A stretch of DNA of 64,000 nt from an uncultured Desulfovibrio sp. (GCF_902477725.1 NZ_CABSIF010000008.1:124001-188000), one strand, 5' to 3'. Numbered from the stretch's first letter, positions 1 through 10,422 are shown. Program-made: numbers and translations. The notes: generated by a model from the letters alone, not told the origin.

Positions 1-501
1 GTTGTACACGCCGCCAAAGCGGAAGTAACAGTACGTGAGGCGCGACCCGGTAACGGATTCCAGCAGATCCAGAATCTGCTCGCGGTCGTCAAAAGCGTAC
101 AAAAGGGGCGAGAACCCGCCAAGATCAAGCACAAAAGCTCCAAACCAGAGCAAATGGCTTGAAACCCGGTTCAGCTCGTTGGTGATGACGCGGATGTACT
201 CGGCGCGTTCCGGCACTTCAATGGAAGCGGCGCGCTCGACCAGGCAGGCATAGCCGTGGTTGTAGGCAAGGGCATGCAGGTAATCCATGCGGCCCGTATT
301 GGGCATAAACTGCGCCCAGGTGCGGTTTTCGGCCATTTTTTCGTGCATGCGGTGGATGTAGCCAAGCACAGGCTCGGCCTCCACTATGTACTCGCCGTCC
401 ATGACCATCTTGACGCGCAAAACGCCGTGCGTAGCAGGGTGCTGCGGGCCAAGGTTCAGAACAAAGCGCTCGTCTGTGGGACTTTGGGCAAGATAGTTCA
501 T
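1..501 (-). CDS. nuoD: NADH-quinone oxidoreductase subunit D, N-terminal part
   Basis: This is the 49 kDa subunit of complex I, which helps form the quinone-binding site at the peripheral arm/membrane junction. Only the first 167 codons lie in the window; the gene runs off the left edge. The translation begins [20 protein letters not shown] and contains the family signatures GPQHPATHGVLR and GYIHRMHEKMAE, followed by NELNRVSSHLLW. The ATG overlaps the nuoC stop codon as ATGA, so the two are probably translationally coupled. It is the fourth gene of a nuoABCD operon. Family assignment is firm; the rest of the operon is not visible. Confidence 0.93.
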   Translation of the reverse strand, partial: MNYLAQSPTDERFVLNLGPQHPATHGVLRVKMVMDGEYIVEAEPVLGYIHRMHEKMAENRTWAQFMPNTGRMDYLHALAYNHGYACLVERAASIEVPERAEYIRVITNELNRVSSHLLWFGAFVLDLGGFSPLLYAFDDREQILDLLESVTGSRLTYCYFRFGGVYN

Positions 502-1076
502 GCGCTGTAGTCCTTGAGCAAGGGGTGGTATTCCGCGTCTTCGGGCAACAACAGGGGGATAAGGTAGGGATGCCCGATAAAGACGATGCCAAAGAACTCG
601 TGAATCTCGCGCTCGTGCCAGTGGGCTATGGGATAAATTTCGGCGATGGTGTGGATCTGCGGGTTGGAGCGCGGCGTGCGCACCCGCAAGCACACCCTGT
701 GGCGGGCGGCATAGAGGTTGAAGTCGTACACCACTTCAAGCTCGTCTTCCATTGATATGGGATCCTGCACAGGGGCTTCAGGTGGGGCGGCCTGGCTGGT
801 ATCCGTCGCGTCCGCTGCACTGACAGCGGCGGCTTCGGCAGCCTTTTTGGCCATGGCTTCGGCCTCCTTGCGCAGGGCCTCGCATTCGCCAAGCCAGTCT
901 ACCCCTGTCATTCCTTCAAGAAAGTACCCCGCTCCGTCCATAATGCCCACTGCGGCAAGCAGGGAGCTTTCTGGCAGCGCCACATCAAGATCATAGCCCA
1001 CAGCGGCATGATCTGCGGCGCGAACCCTGGCTCTGGGCAGGGCCGCCAACTGTGCGCCAAGGGTTTCTGCGTTCAT
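498..1076 (-). CDS. nuoC: NADH-quinone oxidoreductase subunit C
   Basis: This is the 30 kDa subunit of the complex I peripheral arm (192 aa). The C-terminal part carries the diagnostic stretch around residues 150-175, [17 protein letters not shown], followed by LIPLLLPED, equivalent to the family REVWDMFGI..GHP motif. An Ala/Lys/Glu-rich linker of about 50 residues (roughly 65-115) separates a short N-terminal part from the conserved domain and looks lineage-specific. The start overlaps the nuoB stop by four bases and its own stop overlaps the nuoD start, as expected in a compact nuo operon. Confidence 0.92.
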   Translation of the reverse strand: MNAETLGAQLAALPRARVRAADHAAVGYDLDVALPESSLLAAVGIMDGAGYFLEGMTGVDWLGECEALRKEAEAMAKKAAEAAAVSAADATDTSQAAPPEAPVQDPISMEDELEVVYDFNLYAARHRVCLRVRTPRSNPQIHTIAEIYPIAHWHEREIHEFFGIVFIGHPYLIPLLLPEDAEYHPLLKDYSA

Positions 1077-1717
1077 GACGTATGCCCTCCTGCTTCGTTG
1101 CCCGCCTTGGCATCCCCGGAGGCTCCCACAGGGACACCCACAGCATCCTCGGCAGGTGCCGGGGGCGCTTGCGCCTCTGCCTGCATTCTGGCCGCCTGCG
1201 CCGCCGCAGGGCCGGGAAGCCCGGGGGGCGTCACCACGGGCCAGCGCCGGGTGCCTGTGAGCTTTTCTTCCAGCTTCAGGATGCCTTCAATCAGGGCTTC
1301 CGGCCTTGGCGGGCACCCCGGAATGAACACATCAACAGGAAAAAGCTTGCCCACCCCTTCCACCACGGCGTACTGCCCTTCATACACAAAAGGCCCGCCG
1401 GAAATGGCGCAATTGCCCATGGCGATGACCCACTTTGGCTCGGGCATCTGGTCGTAAAGGATCTGCACAGCCGGGGCCATCTTTTTATTGATGGTTCCAG
1501 AAACGATCATCACATCGCTCTGCCGGGGCGATGGCCTGAACACCTCGGCCCCAAAGCGCGCCAGATCAAAGCGGGATGCGCCGGTCGCCATCATTTCAAT
1601 GGCGCAGCAGGCAAGGCCGAATGTCATGGGCCAGAGCGAATTGGCCCGGCACATGTCCAGCAGCGAATCCAGCCGCGAAAAGTGGACTACCGATCCGAAT
1701 ATATTTTCCGTTGCCAC
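1073..1717 (-). CDS. nuoB: NADH-quinone oxidoreductase subunit B
   Basis: NuoB carries iron-sulfur cluster N2, the last redox centre before quinone. The four ligand cysteines are visible: the tandem CC in LACCAIEMM, one in GNCAISGG and one in PGCPPRPEA. The frame is open to a GTG at 1738 but no ribosome site precedes that codon. A GTG at 1717 has AAAGGGAG seven bases upstream, so I chose it. Even so the gene overlaps nuoA by about 30 bp. The C-terminus carries an Ala/Pro-rich extension of about 45 residues after the conserved domain. Confidence 0.92.
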   Translation of the reverse strand: MATENIFGSVVHFSRLDSLLDMCRANSLWPMTFGLACCAIEMMATGASRFDLARFGAEVFRPSPRQSDVMIVSGTINKKMAPAVQILYDQMPEPKWVIAMGNCAISGGPFVYEGQYAVVEGVGKLFPVDVFIPGCPPRPEALIEGILKLEEKLTGTRRWPVVTPPGLPGPAAAQAARMQAEAQAPPAPAEDAVGVPVGASGDAKAGNEAGGHTS

Positions 1718-2097
1718 TGGAACACTCCCTTTTTCCACGCGTACAGAATGACGAGGGACAAAATGCCCACGAACAGAAAAACTTCCGCGAACGTCAGGAA
1801 ATCGCTGATGGGAGAAGCCTTGTTGTAGATAACCGCAACAGGGAAGAGAAAGAGAATATCAACGGCAAATGCGAGGAACAGCAGCGAGTACATATAGTAT
1901 ACCGCGCCGAATTTGATCCATGCATCGCCAATGGGGTCAATGCCGCACTCAACAATCTGGCGGGTTTTGCCCACAGTGTTGCGAGTGATGCGAGGGGCAA
2001 GAAAAAAAACTATTACAAAAGGCCCCAGAGCAAAGCTCATACCGCCAAGGCAGAATGCCATTATGTAGACAATGTCAACAAGTTCGCTGCTAGACAT
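1687..2097 (-). CDS. nuoA: NADH-quinone oxidoreductase subunit A
   Basis: This is a small membrane subunit of complex I (136 aa) with three predicted transmembrane segments, near residues 10-32, 65-88 and 98-120. The conserved [14 protein letters not shown] loop, usually ECG.P.G.A...F, contains the cysteine exposed in the deactive state of the enzyme. The start is supported by AAGGAAAA five bases upstream. It is the first gene of the visible nuoABCD operon, so the promoter should lie in the AT-rich sequence to its right (2098-2480). Confidence 0.93.
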   Translation of the reverse strand: MSSSELVDIVYIMAFCLGGMSFALGPFVIVFFLAPRITRNTVGKTRQIVECGIDPIGDAWIKFGAVYYMYSLLFLAFAVDILFLFPVAVIYNKASPISDFLTFAEVFLFVGILSLVILYAWKKGVFQWQRKIYSDR

Positions 2098-2633
2098 AAA
2101 TTTTTCCTTGTAATAGGAATAAAATTTACGAAAAGATATACTTGATCAATCCACAAACAATTAAAACAACAGTTGCTTGTGAATTTATAAATTAAGTTAA
2201 ATACTACTCCTCCAGAAAGTTTGTGTCAATAATTGTTAAAAAAAATACATGCTTCTGTTCAAAAAAGTACAATTAAAGGAATTTTTTGTTCAATCATATT
2301 AGCACATTAATCACTTATCTGAAATTGCGTGCAGTCACAAAAAGTGAAAAAAACAATTTTATTTTAATCACTGATTGTAAGTGGTTCATTCAGAACTTTT
2401 AAACAATTTGAAATTATTTACTATTTTAGCTCTGTGCTATTTTTTTAATAAAAATAGCACAAAAATTCATAAAAACTACCGTTTATTACAGAGGACTGAA
2501 TGGCGATCAGGCTGTTGCCGCAGCAAAAAATGAACTCTGTTGAGCAGCGGCTTGCGCCTGCGGGCAACTGAGAGACCGAGGTTCCAGTGCAGATAAAAAA
2601 TATCTCCAGCCCTCGTGAGGCTACATATAAAAA
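2098..2633. other. AT-rich intergenic region upstream of nuoA
   Basis: No gene is recognised here. The stretch 2100-2480 is markedly richer in A and T than the flanking genes and must include the nuo promoter, but I could not pick one out with confidence. A 69-codon minus-strand frame at 2445-2654 has no family resemblance and no ribosome site and is not called. Confidence 0.5.
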
Positions 2634-2660
2634 GGCGCATTGGGGTAACTCCAATGCGCC
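2634..2660 (-). terminator. Orphan minus-strand intrinsic terminator
   Basis: A perfect 10-bp stem, GGCGCATTGG/CCAATGCGCC, has a 7-base loop. Read on the minus strand it is followed by a run of T (plus-strand AAAAA at 2629-2633), the form of a Rho-independent terminator. No minus-strand gene ends here; the adjoining sequence is instead the 3' end of a plus-strand porin. It may be a relic of a deleted gene. Confidence 0.6.
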
Positions 2661-2663
2661 GCA

Positions 2664-2837
2664 GTCCGTTTATACGACAACTTCAAGATTGTGGTGGAAG
2701 CCAACTATATTGCCCTGTGGCTTGACCAGTCCAAGGATGTCTGGGGCGGGTACACCACCCCAAGCGGCGCACGCATGGGCGGCGTCACCACCCAGGACGC
2801 ATGGAACGTCAACATGAGCTTTATCTACAAATTCTAG
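2664..2837 (+). pseudogene. C-terminal remnant of an outer-membrane homotrimeric porin
   Basis: Only the last 55 or so codons survive. In frame from 2673 the sequence reads YDNFKIVVEANYIALWLDQS, continues with a YTTPSGARMGG stretch, and ends DAWNVNMSFIYKF at a TAG (2835-2837). The terminal aromatic residue and alternating beta-strand pattern are those of the Desulfovibrio-type porins. No start codon, signal peptide or upstream barrel strands are present. Immediately left of it lies the orphan minus-strand terminator, so the boundary near 2660 looks like a deletion junction. It is probably not expressed. Confidence 0.75.
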
Positions 2838-2864
2838 AGGCCACGCGCCAAGCATATTCCACTG

Positions 2865-2909
2865 AGTCCGGCAGGGAGGCTGATCCAGCAGCTTCCCTGC
2901 CGGACTTTT
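2865..2909 (+). terminator. Intrinsic terminator of the lost porin gene
   Basis: An 18-bp stem begins AGTCCGGCAGGGA and has a single G-T wobble; it has a 6-base loop (ATCCAG) and is followed by TTTT. It sits 27 bp after the porin stop codon and has outlived the gene it served. Confidence 0.85.
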
Positions 2910-3625
2910 CCACTTATTCCGCCTTGATTCCACCAGTCATTATTTAGGTGCTGCGCCACGCCACTCTCCTCGCTGACGGTTTCCAGTTGCCGCTCAACGC
3001 CTGAGCGCTCAGAACGTGACCGCACCTAGGCAACGCATATTCAAAGGACAGTACAGGAGCCACCAGAACTCTACATGTCAGGAATATATGAAACCAGACT
3101 GCAATTCTGGCCCAATTTGTGAACACGAACTTTTAAATCATAACACGATGCGTGGTAGTACAAAAAAAATAAATATGCCACTACAACTCCGTGCGCTATA
3201 CCCCCCAATCCAAACCAGTCCGGGCTATTCGAAACTTATAATTTTTTATACTTAAAAATAAGAGTGTTAAATGCATTAAAAACTAATTGCTAGCTATAAA
3301 CACTATACCTTACTTATTATTGCACTGCTATCTATTGTCATTAACTGACTAAACAAATGCGAAATAAATAATCATAACTAACTAAAATATAATAATATAT
3401 TCAATTTACATTAAAATATTTAATACAAACAGTAAGTTGATCAATATTCTCTCAATAACGTTATTGTCTTTTACCTTAATTATGCTACTTCAAACGTTAA
3501 ATCCTTTGGAATAATCGCAACGCATTTATTACATGCAATTATTAGCTTACTACATAAATACATGAGAACGCAAACGCAACCCCAGCAAATGGAATAAGAC
3601 AACCGTTTTTAAGGAGGAAGCCACC
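2910..3625. other. Gene-free AT-rich region upstream of the chemoreceptor
   Basis: I see no gene in these 716 bp. The right half (3240-3540) is very AT-rich. The only distinct site is a perfect 14-bp palindrome, CAATAACGTTATTG, at 3453-3466, about 160 bp before the chemoreceptor start, which could be an operator. Confidence 0.5.
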
Positions 3626-5743
3626 ATGCTTGCCGACCTCAAGATTGCCCGCAAACTCAGTCTTCTGCTCGTACTGCCTATGGCGACTTTTCTCTTTGTT
3701 GTTTCGGCAGAAAATATTCAACGCTGGAAGGCCATAGACCGTCTCAAATCTGACGAACGTTCTCTGGTTGTCAGCTTGTCTGCGGGTGACTTGATCCATG
3801 AACTGCAAAAAGAACGCGGCTATACTGCTGGCTTTCTGGGCAGCAAGGGGAAAAGGTTTGCTTCCGAACTGACGGAACAGACAGATAAATCAAATTCTGC
3901 CTACAAGAACTTTACTGCCGTGCTTGCTGGTGCGGATGGCCTGGAAAATGGCTCTCTTGCCAGAATATTTGCTGCATCAACCCAAAATTTTACAGACCTT
4001 TCTACAACCAGAAACGCAGCCAAAGATGCCCGCATTGATGCCCTTCAGGCCATCGCGGCGTACAATACAAGCATCAATGAACTGATCACTGCGATTTCTG
4101 AACTGAACGCCCGCGCCGACCTTGCCTTTACATCAATCATTCAGCTTTTGCACGGCAAGGAGATTGCCGGGCAGGAGCGTGCCACGCTCAACGCCGCCTT
4201 TTCTGCCGGAACCTTCAGCAAGCAGCTTTACCGCGACTGGCTCTACAGGGTCAGCGCACAGAACACCTACCTGCGTTCGTTTGCGGAGCTGGGCGGCAAG
4301 GCGGCGCTGAACCTGCTGCAAGGCAAAATGCAATCTGTCGATGAAGAGGTGACGAAATTCCGCGATACTGCCTATGCCAACCTGGAAAAATCCAGCCTTG
4401 AGGCTGACCCGCAGCAGTGGTTTGCCGCGTCCACCCGCCGCATTGACAAGCTGATGGAAGTGGAAAAAGCCTGGGGCGAGCAACTGCTTGGAAATGCCCG
4501 CGATGAAGTGCGTTCAGCCCAAAAGGAACTCGCCATTGCTGTTTCAGGCGCGCTTCTGGTGGCTTTTTTCACTGTTCTGCTGGGCTGGAGAATCTGCATC
4601 ACCATCGGCAGGCCTGTACGCAGCACCTTGCGTTACGCCCAAGGCATAACGCAGGGGGATTTTGATTCGGTTCTTACAGTCAAACAAAATGACGAAATTG
4701 GCGGCCTTGCCGATGTACTGCGCGAAATGGTCGCCCGCCTGAAAGAACAGATCCAGGCGGCCCAAAAGCAGCATGCCCTTGCTGATGAATGCGGCAAATT
4801 GGCAGAACAATGCAGAATAACAGCCGAGCAGTCTGAGAAGGAAGCAAATACAAGAGCCAGCACCCTTGCAACGGCTGTAGACAAAATTCACGGCGTTGTG
4901 GAATCGCTCAATCTCGCCCTCAATAACCTTGAGGATCAGGTGAGTATTTCTACACAAGGCGCAACAAGCCAGTCCAACAGGCTTGATACTACAACCAGCG
5001 CCATGCAGGAAATGAGTACTACAGTCATTGAAGTTGCCAAAAATGCTGCGGATGCCGCCCAAACGGCAGAAAATTCGCATACCAAGGCAAGCGAAGGCTC
5101 CACAGTTGTTGAAAATGTCATTTCTGCAATCGCTCAGGTGCAAGAGCAGTCCAATAAAATGAAGGTCGATATGGGCCTGCTCGGTCAACAGGCTGAAGGC
5201 ATTGGACAAGTTCTGGATGTCATCAGCGATATTGCCGACCAGACCAACCTTTTGGCTCTCAACGCGGCCATTGAAGCTGCGCGCGCTGGCGATGCAGGCC
5301 GGGGGTTTGCCGTGGTTGCCGATGAAGTGCGCAAACTTGCCGAAAAAACCATGACAGCGACCAAGGAGGTGGGAGAAGCCATCCATGCGGTTCAGGGTGG
5401 AACACGCAAACATATCTCGCATGTGGAGCAGTCCGCTGCAACCATTGAGCAGGTCACGGTTCTGGCCCGGCAGTCTGGCGAAACATTGCAGGCGCTTGTG
5501 CAGCTGGCAAACGCTTCCACCATCCAGGCCCAGTCCATTGCCACAGCTTCCGAAGAGCAGTCAGCCGCCAGCGAAACCATCCACAGCAGCCTTGAAGATA
5601 TCAATCAGCTTGCCCTTAATACCGCAAACGCCATGGACCAGGCGACCTCAGTTCTCAACGAGTTGCGCACACAGACTGACATTCTGGTCGGTGTTATGGC
5701 GGATTTAAACAATACCGGCATCAAGAAATCTGTTTTGAGGTAA
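3626..5743 (+). CDS. Methyl-accepting chemotaxis protein with NIT sensor domain
   Basis: A membrane chemoreceptor of 705 aa. A first transmembrane segment (about residues 10-28) is followed by a periplasmic helical domain (about 45-290) whose start, [19 protein letters not shown], matches the nitrate/nitrite-sensing NIT domain. A second membrane segment lies near 305-328, then a HAMP domain and a long cytoplasmic coiled coil. The signalling hairpin is clear around residue 540 ([20 protein letters not shown], then [15 protein letters not shown]). The start has a perfect AAGGAGG site. NIT receptors are known to sense nitrate/nitrite, but the ligand here is inferred only from the domain. It lies 130 bp upstream of the hydrogenase operon, apparently as a separate unit. 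Confidence 0.92.
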   Translation: MLADLKIARKLSLLLVLPMATFLFVVSAENIQRWKAIDRLKSDERSLVVSLSAGDLIHELQKERGYTAGFLGSKGKRFASELTEQTDKSNSAYKNFTAVLAGADGLENGSLARIFAASTQNFTDLSTTRNAAKDARIDALQAIAAYNTSINELITAISELNARADLAFTSIIQLLHGKEIAGQERATLNAAFSAGTFSKQLYRDWLYRVSAQNTYLRSFAELGGKAALNLLQGKMQSVDEEVTKFRDTAYANLEKSSLEADPQQWFAASTRRIDKLMEVEKAWGEQLLGNARDEVRSAQKELAIAVSGALLVAFFTVLLGWRICITIGRPVRSTLRYAQGITQGDFDSVLTVKQNDEIGGLADVLREMVARLKEQIQAAQKQHALADECGKLAEQCRITAEQSEKEANTRASTLATAVDKIHGVVESLNLALNNLEDQVSISTQGATSQSNRLDTTTSAMQEMSTTVIEVAKNAADAAQTAENSHTKASEGSTVVENVISAIAQVQEQSNKMKVDMGLLGQQAEGIGQVLDVISDIADQTNLLALNAAIEAARAGDAGRGFAVVADEVRKLAEKTMTATKEVGEAIHAVQGGTRKHISHVEQSAATIEQVTVLARQSGETLQALVQLANASTIQAQSIATASEEQSAASETIHSSLEDINQLALNTANAMDQATSVLNELRTQTDILVGVMADLNNTGIKKSVLR

Positions 5744-5872
5744 GGAGGTCAGACAGCGTACATCTAAAATCTTGTACTTACAACAGTATACAAGCGCAAG
5801 GAGTACTGATATTTATTAATTGCGTCGGTTATCTATCAATCAACCTGCAACCATGTTCTTCTCGAGGTACTT

Positions 5873-6973
5873 ATGGCTCATCTCGAAACTACTGAACAAG
5901 CCTTGCGTAATCGTGGTGTCAGCCGTCGAGATTTCATGAAGTTCTGTGCGCTCACAGCCGTTGCCATGGGCCTTGGCCCCGGGGCGGATCTAGCAATCGC
6001 GCAGGCTCTCTCTACCAAACCGCGCGTCCCGGTGCTCTGGATTAACGGTCTTTCCTGTTCCTGTTGCACCGAATCATTTTTGCGCACAGCCCACCCGCTG
6101 GCGACCGACATTGTGCTCTCGATGATCACAATGGACTATCAGGACACCATCATGGCCGCCGCTGGAGATCAGGCCAATGAGGCGTATGAAGAGGCCATCA
6201 AGAAGTACAAGGGCCAGTATATTCTCGCTGTTGAAGGCAACGTGCCGCTCAACGGTCAGGGCATGTACTGCATTGATGCTGGCAAACCCTTCTATGAAAA
6301 ACTCAAGGAAGGCGTGGAGCATGCCAAGGCCCTTGTGGCCTGGGGAACCTGCGCCTCGTGGGGCTGCGTGCAGGCGGCTCACCCCAATCCAACGGGCGCT
6401 ACCCCGCTGCACAAGCTCTTTCCCAACAAGCCGCAGCTAAAGGTTCCCGGCTGCCCGGCCATCCCTGAGGTCATGAGTTCAATCCTGACCTACATTATCA
6501 CATACGACCGCCTTCCCACCCTTGACTCGCAGGGCAGGCCGGAAATGTTTTACGGCAAGCGCGTACACGACCACTGCTACCGCAGGGCCCATTTTGACGC
6601 GGGCGAATATGTGGAATCGTGGGACGATGCGGGCGCGCGCGCTGGCCTGTGCCTGTACAAGATGGGCTGCAAAGGCCCCACCACCTACAACGCCTGCCCT
6701 TCCACACGATGGAACAACGGTGTCTCATTTCCCATTCAGTCCGGGCATGGCTGCATCGGCTGCTCGGAACAGAACTTCTGGGATCAGGGCTCGTTTTATG
6801 ACCGCATCACCACCATTCCGCATCTCGGCACCAACGCAACGGCTGAAACCGTGGGCGTAGCCGCTGTGGCGGGCGTGGCCGCGGGTGTTGCCGTGCACGG
6901 CGTTGCCAGTATGGTGCGCCACGCAGGTAGCAAGAACACCAAGAACTCCTCCGACACCGACTCCAACAACTGA
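5873..6973 (+). CDS. hyaA: [NiFe] hydrogenase small subunit, oxygen-tolerant type
   Basis: The electron-transfer subunit of a membrane-bound uptake hydrogenase (366 aa). A Tat signal has the twin arginines at 18-19 (SRRDFMKF), with likely cleavage after Ala45. The proximal-cluster ligands are Cys62, Cys65, Cys160 and Cys194. Two more cysteines, Cys64 and Cys165, are present in CSCCTESF and GTCASWGC. After removing 45 residues these become 17, 19, 20, 115, 120 and 149, exactly the set of the [4Fe-3S] cluster in E. coli Hyd-1. The distal and medial cluster region (VHDHCYRR through GHGCIGCSE) is complete. A C-terminal hydrophobic helix (about 323-348) anchors it. GAGG five bases before the ATG supports the start. 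It is followed by hyaB after 11 bp. Confidence 0.95.
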   Translation: MAHLETTEQALRNRGVSRRDFMKFCALTAVAMGLGPGADLAIAQALSTKPRVPVLWINGLSCSCCTESFLRTAHPLATDIVLSMITMDYQDTIMAAAGDQANEAYEEAIKKYKGQYILAVEGNVPLNGQGMYCIDAGKPFYEKLKEGVEHAKALVAWGTCASWGCVQAAHPNPTGATPLHKLFPNKPQLKVPGCPAIPEVMSSILTYIITYDRLPTLDSQGRPEMFYGKRVHDHCYRRAHFDAGEYVESWDDAGARAGLCLYKMGCKGPTTYNACPSTRWNNGVSFPIQSGHGCIGCSEQNFWDQGSFYDRITTIPHLGTNATAETVGVAAVAGVAAGVAVHGVASMVRHAGSKNTKNSSDTDSNN

Positions 6974-6984
6974 GGAAATACCCC

Positions 6985-8799
6985 ATGGCATACGAATACA
7001 CTACTTCTCAGGGTTATGCCGTTAAGGACTCGGGCCGCCGCGTGGTTGTAGACCCCGTTACCCGTATTGAAGGACACCTTCGTTGCGAGGTGAACCTTGA
7101 CGACAGCAACGTCATCACCAATGCGGTTTCGTGCGGCACCATTTTCAGAGGTATTGAAATTATCCTCAAAGGCCGCGATCCGCGCGATGCATGGGCCTTT
7201 GTTGAACGCATCTGCGGTGTCTGCACGGGCACGCATGCCCTTTGCTCCGTGCACGCGGTGGAGGATGCGCTTGGCATAGAAATACCGGACAACGCCAATA
7301 TTATCCGCAATATCATGCACCTGTGCCTCATGTACCACGACCATCTGGTGCATCTGTACCACCTTGCGGGTCTTGACTGGGTGGACGTTGTGTCCGCCGC
7401 CAAGGCTGACCCAAAGGCCACTTCAGAGCTTTCGCAAAAGCTGACTCCCTGGCCAAATTCGTCGCCGGGCTACTTCAAATCCATCAAGGATCGCCTCACC
7501 CGCGTTATCGAGTCCGGCCAGCTGGGCATTTTCACCAACGGCTACTGGGGGCACCCTGCCTACAAACTGCCGCCCGAAGCCAATCTGCTGGTGGTGGCCC
7601 ACTATCTGGAAGCCCTGGATTTCCAGAAAGACATGGTGCAGATACACACCATCTTTGGCGGCAAAAACCCGCACCCCAACTGGCTGGTGGGCGGCGTACC
7701 CTGCTCGCTGAACCTTGATGCGCACGGCGCAGCCGACGTTATCAATCAGGAACGCCTGGAACTGGTGCTGCAACTTATTGAGCGTTGCCGTGATTTCGCG
7801 CAACAGGTTGTCATACCCGACACCCTTGCGCTGGCCGCCTTCTACAAAGACTGGCTGAACATAGGTGGTGGGCTTTCCAAGCTTTCCGTGCTTGCTTACG
7901 GCGCAATCCCCGACATTGCCAACGACTACTCGGACAAAAGCCTGCTGTTGCCCCGTGGCGCCATCATCAACGGCAACTTCAACGAAGTGCTGCCCGTTGA
8001 CCTGCGCAATCCTGAAGAAATTCAGGAATGCGTGGCCCACTCCTGGTACAAGCCCTACCCCGGCGGCAAAACCGGTCTGCACCCCTTTGACGGCATGACC
8101 GAACCCAACTACGCCCCCGGCCCCAATATCAAGGGCACGCCCACTGACCTCAAGCAGGTGGACGAGCGCGACAGATATTCGTGGATCAAAACGCCGCTCT
8201 GGCGCGGGCACCAGATGGAAGTGGGGCCGCTGGCCCGCCTGCTGGTGGGCTATGCCAAAAAGGACACCGAGATCAAGGGCCTCATTGACGAATTCCTTGG
8301 TCAGGCAAAGGCCCCAGTTTCTGTGCTCCAATCCACCCTTGGACGCATTGCAGCCCGCTCGCTGGAGCTGGCATGGTCTGCCGACAAGATGCGCTACTTC
8401 TATGACAAGCTTGTGGCCAACCTCAAAAACGGCAACCGCGCAACGGCCAACACCAAGCTGTGGAAGCCCGAAAGCTGGCCCACCGGCACCCTGCGCGGCG
8501 TTGGCTTTACAGAAGCTCCCCGCGGTGCGTTGGGGCACTGGGTCACCATCAAGGACAGAAAGATCGAGAACTACCAGTGCGTTGTTCCCACTACCTGGAA
8601 CGGTGCGCCCCGCAGCCCCGATGGGCAGCTCAGCGCCTACGAGGCATCGCTCATGGGTACCAAGATGGCGGTTCCCAACCAGCCCCTTGAAATCCTGCGC
8701 ACCCTGCACAGCTTTGACCCCTGCCTGGCCTGCTCCACGCATATCATCGGGCCGGATGGATCAGAGCTTATATCGGTGCGGACAGACAACTGCTTCTAG
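6985..8799 (+). CDS. hyaB: [NiFe] hydrogenase large subunit
   Basis: The catalytic subunit (604 aa), which binds the NiFe(CN)2CO centre. The nickel ligands are in [10 protein letters not shown] (Cys77, Cys80) near the N-terminus and DPCLACSTH (Cys580, Cys583) near the C-terminus. An 18-residue tail after His586 (starting IIGPDGSEL) is the peptide normally removed by the maturation protease encoded downstream. There is no signal peptide, as expected for co-export with the Tat-tagged small subunit. GAGGAAA precedes the ATG. Cysteine, not selenocysteine, occupies the C-terminal site, so this is not a NiFeSe enzyme. Confidence 0.96.
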   Translation: MAYEYTTSQGYAVKDSGRRVVVDPVTRIEGHLRCEVNLDDSNVITNAVSCGTIFRGIEIILKGRDPRDAWAFVERICGVCTGTHALCSVHAVEDALGIEIPDNANIIRNIMHLCLMYHDHLVHLYHLAGLDWVDVVSAAKADPKATSELSQKLTPWPNSSPGYFKSIKDRLTRVIESGQLGIFTNGYWGHPAYKLPPEANLLVVAHYLEALDFQKDMVQIHTIFGGKNPHPNWLVGGVPCSLNLDAHGAADVINQERLELVLQLIERCRDFAQQVVIPDTLALAAFYKDWLNIGGGLSKLSVLAYGAIPDIANDYSDKSLLLPRGAIINGNFNEVLPVDLRNPEEIQECVAHSWYKPYPGGKTGLHPFDGMTEPNYAPGPNIKGTPTDLKQVDERDRYSWIKTPLWRGHQMEVGPLARLLVGYAKKDTEIKGLIDEFLGQAKAPVSVLQSTLGRIAARSLELAWSADKMRYFYDKLVANLKNGNRATANTKLWKPESWPTGTLRGVGFTEAPRGALGHWVTIKDRKIENYQCVVPTTWNGAPRSPDGQLSAYEASLMGTKMAVPNQPLEILRTLHSFDPCLACSTHIIGPDGSELISVRTDNCF

Positions 8800-8850
8800 C
8801 GTTCGGGCAAGCCGAGACGCGGAATACAAGCCTTCCGCCGGGAGAACGTC

Positions 8851-9555
8851 ATGAGCGAACAACATCTTCTGCCGCAACTGCCAATGGGCAAAAGCATATA
8901 CGTCTATCAACTGCCCATTCGCATCTGGCATTGGGTCATGGTTGCCTGTGTCATTGTGCTTATTGTCACTGGCTACATTATCGGTAAACCCTGGCTTTCC
9001 GTCACTGGTGAGCCGTACGAAACCTTTTACATGGGCTACACCCGCATGGCCCACTTTATTGCGGGATTTGTGCTGATTATTTCAACAGTGCTGCGCTACA
9101 TATACGGCCTTGTGTGGGGCAACCGCTATTCGCGCGAGCTTATCATTGTGCCGGTGTGGAGCAAGGACTGGTGGAACGACCTGTGGCAGGACGTGCGCTG
9201 GTATCTGTTCCTGAACAAGGAATGCGCCGCGCATGTGGGGCATAACCCGCTGGCGCAGCTGGGCATGGGCACGGGCATGATCTTCATGCTTGTCATCATG
9301 CTCACGGGCCTTGGCATGTACGCCCAGGACAGCCACGTGCCGTTTATCCGCTTTTTCACCTTTGTGCAGGACTGGATAAACAACTGGTTTGGCGGCAATG
9401 GGCAGATGACCCGCAGCTTGCACAGACTGGGCATGCTGCTGCTCATTACCTTTGTGACCGTGCACCTGTACATGGTCATACGCGAAGAAATCATGGGCAA
9501 GACCACCCTGGTTTCGTCCATGTTCAGCGGCTTCCGCGAACGGCGCAAGCAGTAG
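8851..9555 (+). CDS. hyaC: Hydrogenase-associated cytochrome b subunit
   Basis: An integral membrane di-heme cytochrome b (234 aa) that takes electrons from the small subunit and reduces menaquinone. Four membrane helices are apparent (about 27-48, 66-92, 145-165 and 190-213), with histidines in RIWHWVM, RMAHFIAG, SLHRLG and TVHLYMV in the family positions. GGGAG precedes the ATG. Its presence indicates a hydrogenase coupled to the quinone pool rather than to periplasmic cytochrome c3, the usual partner of Desulfovibrio periplasmic hydrogenases. Confidence 0.94.
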   Translation: MSEQHLLPQLPMGKSIYVYQLPIRIWHWVMVACVIVLIVTGYIIGKPWLSVTGEPYETFYMGYTRMAHFIAGFVLIISTVLRYIYGLVWGNRYSRELIIVPVWSKDWWNDLWQDVRWYLFLNKECAAHVGHNPLAQLGMGTGMIFMLVIMLTGLGMYAQDSHVPFIRFFTFVQDWINNWFGGNGQMTRSLHRLGMLLLITFVTVHLYMVIREEIMGKTTLVSSMFSGFRERRKQ

Positions 9556-9683
9556 CAACCTGATGTAAACTGAGAGTAATGTTTGGCGGCCCAACTGGGC
9601 CGCCAAACAGATAACAAATCAAGCCAGCGTGGTTTGTTGCCGCCAAAAGCGGCACTACTGCCGCAAAGGTGCACGGAAATCTC

Positions 9684-10217
9684 ATGGAACAGATCGTCAT
9701 TCTTGGTCTTGGCAATATTCTGTACGGCGATGAAGGCTTTGGCGTACTTTTGGCGCAACGGCTTTACGCCCATTGGGATTTTCCTGAAAACGTGGAAGTT
9801 GTGGACGGCGGCACCCAGGGGCAGACCCTGCTGACCTTTGTGGAAAGGGCTGACAAACTGCTGGTGCTGGATGCGGTTGATTTTGGGCTGGAACCGGGCG
9901 AACTCGTGCTGCGCGACAACGTACCGGCATACCTGACAGCGCAAAAAATCGGCCCGCACCAGAACAGCTTTTCGGAAGTGATGGGCCTTGCCGCCCTGCG
10001 CGGCACAGCTCCTGAGCACTGTGCCCTCATTGGCGTGCAACCGGCGGCCATGACCCTGGCAGCACCTCTGTCCACTCCGGTCAGCGAAAGTTTTGAAGCA
10101 GCGCAAAACATGGCGCTGGATGTGCTGCGGCAATGGGGCATTGACCCTCAGTTGCGGGCGCAACCACGCCACCTTTCCGCTGCAGTTCTCGACAGCCTTG
10201 TTCAGGGCTGCGTGTAA
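9684..10217 (+). CDS. hyaD: Hydrogenase maturation protease
   Basis: An endopeptidase (177 aa) that trims the C-terminus of the large subunit after nickel insertion. The start shows ILGLGNILYGDEGFG with the metal-binding Glu, then LLVLDAVDFG with the conserved Asp, and IGPHQNS with the His. An upstream GTG at 9669 is in frame, but the ATG at 9684 matches the family start and has GGA just upstream. It ends the hyaABCD set; hyaE/hyaF-type chaperones and hyp genes are not in the window. Confidence 0.92.
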   Translation: MEQIVILGLGNILYGDEGFGVLLAQRLYAHWDFPENVEVVDGGTQGQTLLTFVERADKLLVLDAVDFGLEPGELVLRDNVPAYLTAQKIGPHQNSFSEVMGLAALRGTAPEHCALIGVQPAAMTLAAPLSTPVSESFEAAQNMALDVLRQWGIDPQLRAQPRHLSAAVLDSLVQGCV

Positions 10218-10330
10218 GGCGCATAAAGCAGCAGGGCTGAGAGGCAGCATGGGCGTAACAAACGTCTTGCCTGGCTGCCCTGCAAGGGCAGTCCTCTTAC
10301 AAATTTGTAACAATCTGTTCTATCAACCAG

Positions 10331-10376
10331 AAGACACGCGGGCTAATTAACGCAAGCCCGCGTGTCTTTTATTTTT
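10331..10376 (+). terminator. Intrinsic terminator after hyaABCD
   Basis: A 14-bp perfect stem (AAGACACGCGGGCT and its complement) with a 10-base loop is followed by TTATTTTTT. It lies 114 bp after hyaD and closes the hydrogenase operon. Confidence 0.9.
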
Positions 10377-10422
10377 TACCTGCAAGGCGTATGGTCTGCG
10401 CCATCACAAATGCGGAGGACAT

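Noticed and set aside
10230..10290. GGCTGAGAGG resembling the start of a TPP riboswitch
   Set aside because: The second conserved half (ACCTGA..CTGG) is absent, and the sequence precedes a thioesterase separated by a terminator, not a thiamine gene.
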